Assembly (NCBI GenBank): GCA_020250125.1
Contig: JADCEL010000017.1
Span: forward strand, 30,565 to 94,564
Direction: 5' to 3'
DNA length: 64,000 nt
Origin: Rhodobacter sp.
Lineage (GTDB): Bacteria > Pseudomonadota > Alphaproteobacteria > Rhodobacterales > Rhodobacteraceae
Numbering within the stretch: position 1 is the first letter of the stretch; every line of letters starts with the position of its first letter. The position numbers were made by a program, and so were the translations under genes. Under the pieces are notes generated by a model that was not told where the DNA came from, made no database searches, and was given only the letters and a program-made list of their open reading frames with translations. Positions 63,878-64,000 of the stretch are shown here, piece after piece.

Positions 63878-64000
63878 TCAAGGGTTTCGTACTGGCCTTG
63901 TTTCCTGCCATTCCCGTCCTTCGCGCAGGAGTGTGTTGGCGAGGATGAGGAGTTTGCGCATTGCCGCGACAAGGGCGAGCTTGGGGGGTTTTCCGGCGGC
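63878..64000 (-). mobile_element. IS110-family transposase, C-terminal 40 residues
   Basis: The minus-strand frame runs off the window's right edge and ends at a TGA at 63880-63878. The last residues (GKPPKLALVAAMRKLLILAN, TLLREGREWQ) match the conserved C-terminus of IS110-type transposases. The rest of the element lies beyond 64000. Confidence 0.8.

Noticed and set aside
1..64000. tRNA, rRNA genes or CRISPR array
   Set aside because: No cloverleaf, rRNA stretch or regularly spaced repeat array was seen on either strand.

Overview
The window reads as chromosomal DNA of an alphaproteobacterium, most likely a Rhodobacteraceae (Rhodobacterales). The base composition is very G+C-rich, genes are tightly packed with many ATGA stop/start overlaps, and the families are typical of that group: DUF6280, a PopZ-like protein, trimethylamine-N-oxide demethylase (Tdm), the N-methylglutamate pathway, and a GAGGGTATTT extragenic element. 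No tRNA, rRNA or CRISPR array was seen.

Layout. 1-12.7 kb is mostly housekeeping. It holds the 3' part of an EnvZ-type kinase, a ynjBCD-like ABC transporter facing a ynjF-like phosphatidyltransferase, a PCMT-family methyltransferase, a TolC-type outer-membrane protein, a PopZ-like protein with an 18-bp minisatellite, DUF6280, EF-P, an AT-richer orphan AAA ATPase and YgfZ. 12.7-13.7 kb is decayed DNA with an IS66-OrfA-like remnant.

13.7-28.8 kb is the most unusual region. It is a LacI-regulated catabolic cluster with a sugar-type ABC transporter, a HisD-like alcohol dehydrogenase, an SDR, four unusually long NTF2/SnoaL-like proteins, a bicupin, a zinc methyltransferase of the MetE type, an alpha/beta hydrolase and an RraA-like protein. 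Nearly all are translationally coupled. Two LacI-type operators sit in the divergent promoter. I cannot name the substrate from sequence; this is my main candidate for an undescribed pathway.

28.9-42.7 kb is mixed: a 5'-truncated class V aminotransferase, DUF305, a HisC-like aminotransferase, ValS, two membrane proteins (one ABA4-like) opposite a TetR regulator, and Lrp opposite an ornithine-decarboxylase-type enzyme. A solitary CoxL-like molybdoenzyme, a DUF2235 hydrolase and N-carbamoylputrescine amidase follow.

42.8-63.4 kb is a methylated-amine island. Tdm (TMAO to dimethylamine), a haem-dependent dimethylamine monooxygenase with its reductase, DmmA and GcvT-like partners (to methylamine), GmaS and MgsABC (methylamine to N-methylglutamate) and MgdABCD (to glutamate plus a folate-bound C1 unit) form a complete route. 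An XRE-cupin regulator and an APC permease belong to it. An ArsR/ArsP-like pair is lodged in the middle. The window ends in a densely folded intergenic stretch and the C-terminus of an IS110-family transposase.
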